DNA from: Blattamonas nauphoetae | Taxonomy: Eukaryota; Preaxostyla; Oxymonadida | Assembly: GCA_033064195.1 (NCBI GenBank) | Contig: JARBJD010000627.1 | Coordinates: 1-27,818 of the forward strand | DNA: 27,818 nt | Reading direction: 5' to 3' | Shown: positions 27,811 through 27,818 of the stretch, piece after piece | Layout of the letters: every line of letters starts with the position of its first letter | Position numbering within the stretch: the first letter of the stretch is position 1 | The notes under the pieces: generated by a model | Database searches by the model: none | Told to the model about the DNA's origin: nothing | The model's input: only the letters and a program-made list of their open reading frames with translations | Made by a program: the position numbers and the translations under genes

Positions 27811-27818
27811 TCACTTTC

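Larger units (their letters stand above)
19961..27818. mobile_element. Polinton/Maverick-like virus element, capsid module (right end outside window)
   Basis: Compact, nearly intron-less genes with short A/T-rich spacers and a shared pre-ATG box replace the decayed host landscape from here on. The content is a fibre-like S74 protein, two paralogous large capsid-like proteins (one broken), a candidate minor capsid protein and two small MAPG proteins. That is the structural half of a Polinton/Maverick-like or adenovirus-like element. No pPolB, integrase, packaging ATPase or protease is in the window, so the family name is by gene content only. The left border is uncertain (somewhere between about 18850 and 20770), and no terminal repeat is identified. 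It is partly broken, about one clear break in the visible part. Confidence 0.55.

Overview
This window looks like a decayed, gene-poor stretch of a eukaryotic protist genome that several mobile elements have entered. Its host-type protein fragments are of two kinds. One is Ser/Thr-rich beta-helix surface-protein repeats with 'ATANGAAL' and 'ANGGALSV' motifs. The other is an armadillo-like family with a 'SPVFLSLVTLVKE' motif. Both remind me of families that are expanded in metamonads such as the oxymonad Blattamonas; the host name is inference from memory, not a search.

Layout. 1-1729 is host-like sequence with no convincing gene. 1730-2066 and 9309-9657 are two inverted copies of a ~340 bp repeat, with 19 bp subrepeats at the outer side and a tRNA-like A-box/B-box segment, enclosing 7.2 kb of broken host-type genes: a Q/N-rich protein, a beta-helix surface protein, an uncertain minus-strand ORF and an armadillo-like protein. 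9658-11543 and 16309-18213 look like the two sides of one broken minus-strand host membrane-protein gene, split by a DIRS-type tyrosine-recombinase retrotransposon (11545-16308, minus strand: gag-like, RT/RNase H, tyrosine recombinase). That element has split inverted terminal repeats and an internal complementary region that reads exactly like a joined circle junction. 18366-18563 is a 22 bp tandem repeat beside a small basic/acidic protein gene. 18850-19957 is AT-rich noncoding DNA with two tRNA-like relics and four copies of a small hairpin.

From about 19961 to the right edge lies a virus-like (Polinton/Maverick-like) capsid module. On the plus strand are a small protein with two 'NCELV-EY' repeats and a fibre-like protein ending in a peptidase S74 self-cleaving chaperone domain. 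On the minus strand are a candidate minor capsid protein, two paralogous large capsid-like proteins (one apparently intact, one broken), two small sister proteins starting MAPG, and an unidentified protein at the edge. Most of these genes carry the same T-rich box just before the ATG. No polymerase, integrase, ATPase or protease lies inside the window.

The most notable observation is a ~270-290 nt sequence present three times (19961-20230, 20302-20567, 21210-21496) at the left of the capsid module. The copies differ mainly by compensatory base changes that preserve a nested set of helices, including a C-GAAA-G tetraloop and strand-specific G-U pairs. It therefore looks like a structured RNA read from the plus strand. 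I do not recognise it as any known ribozyme, riboswitch or intron class.
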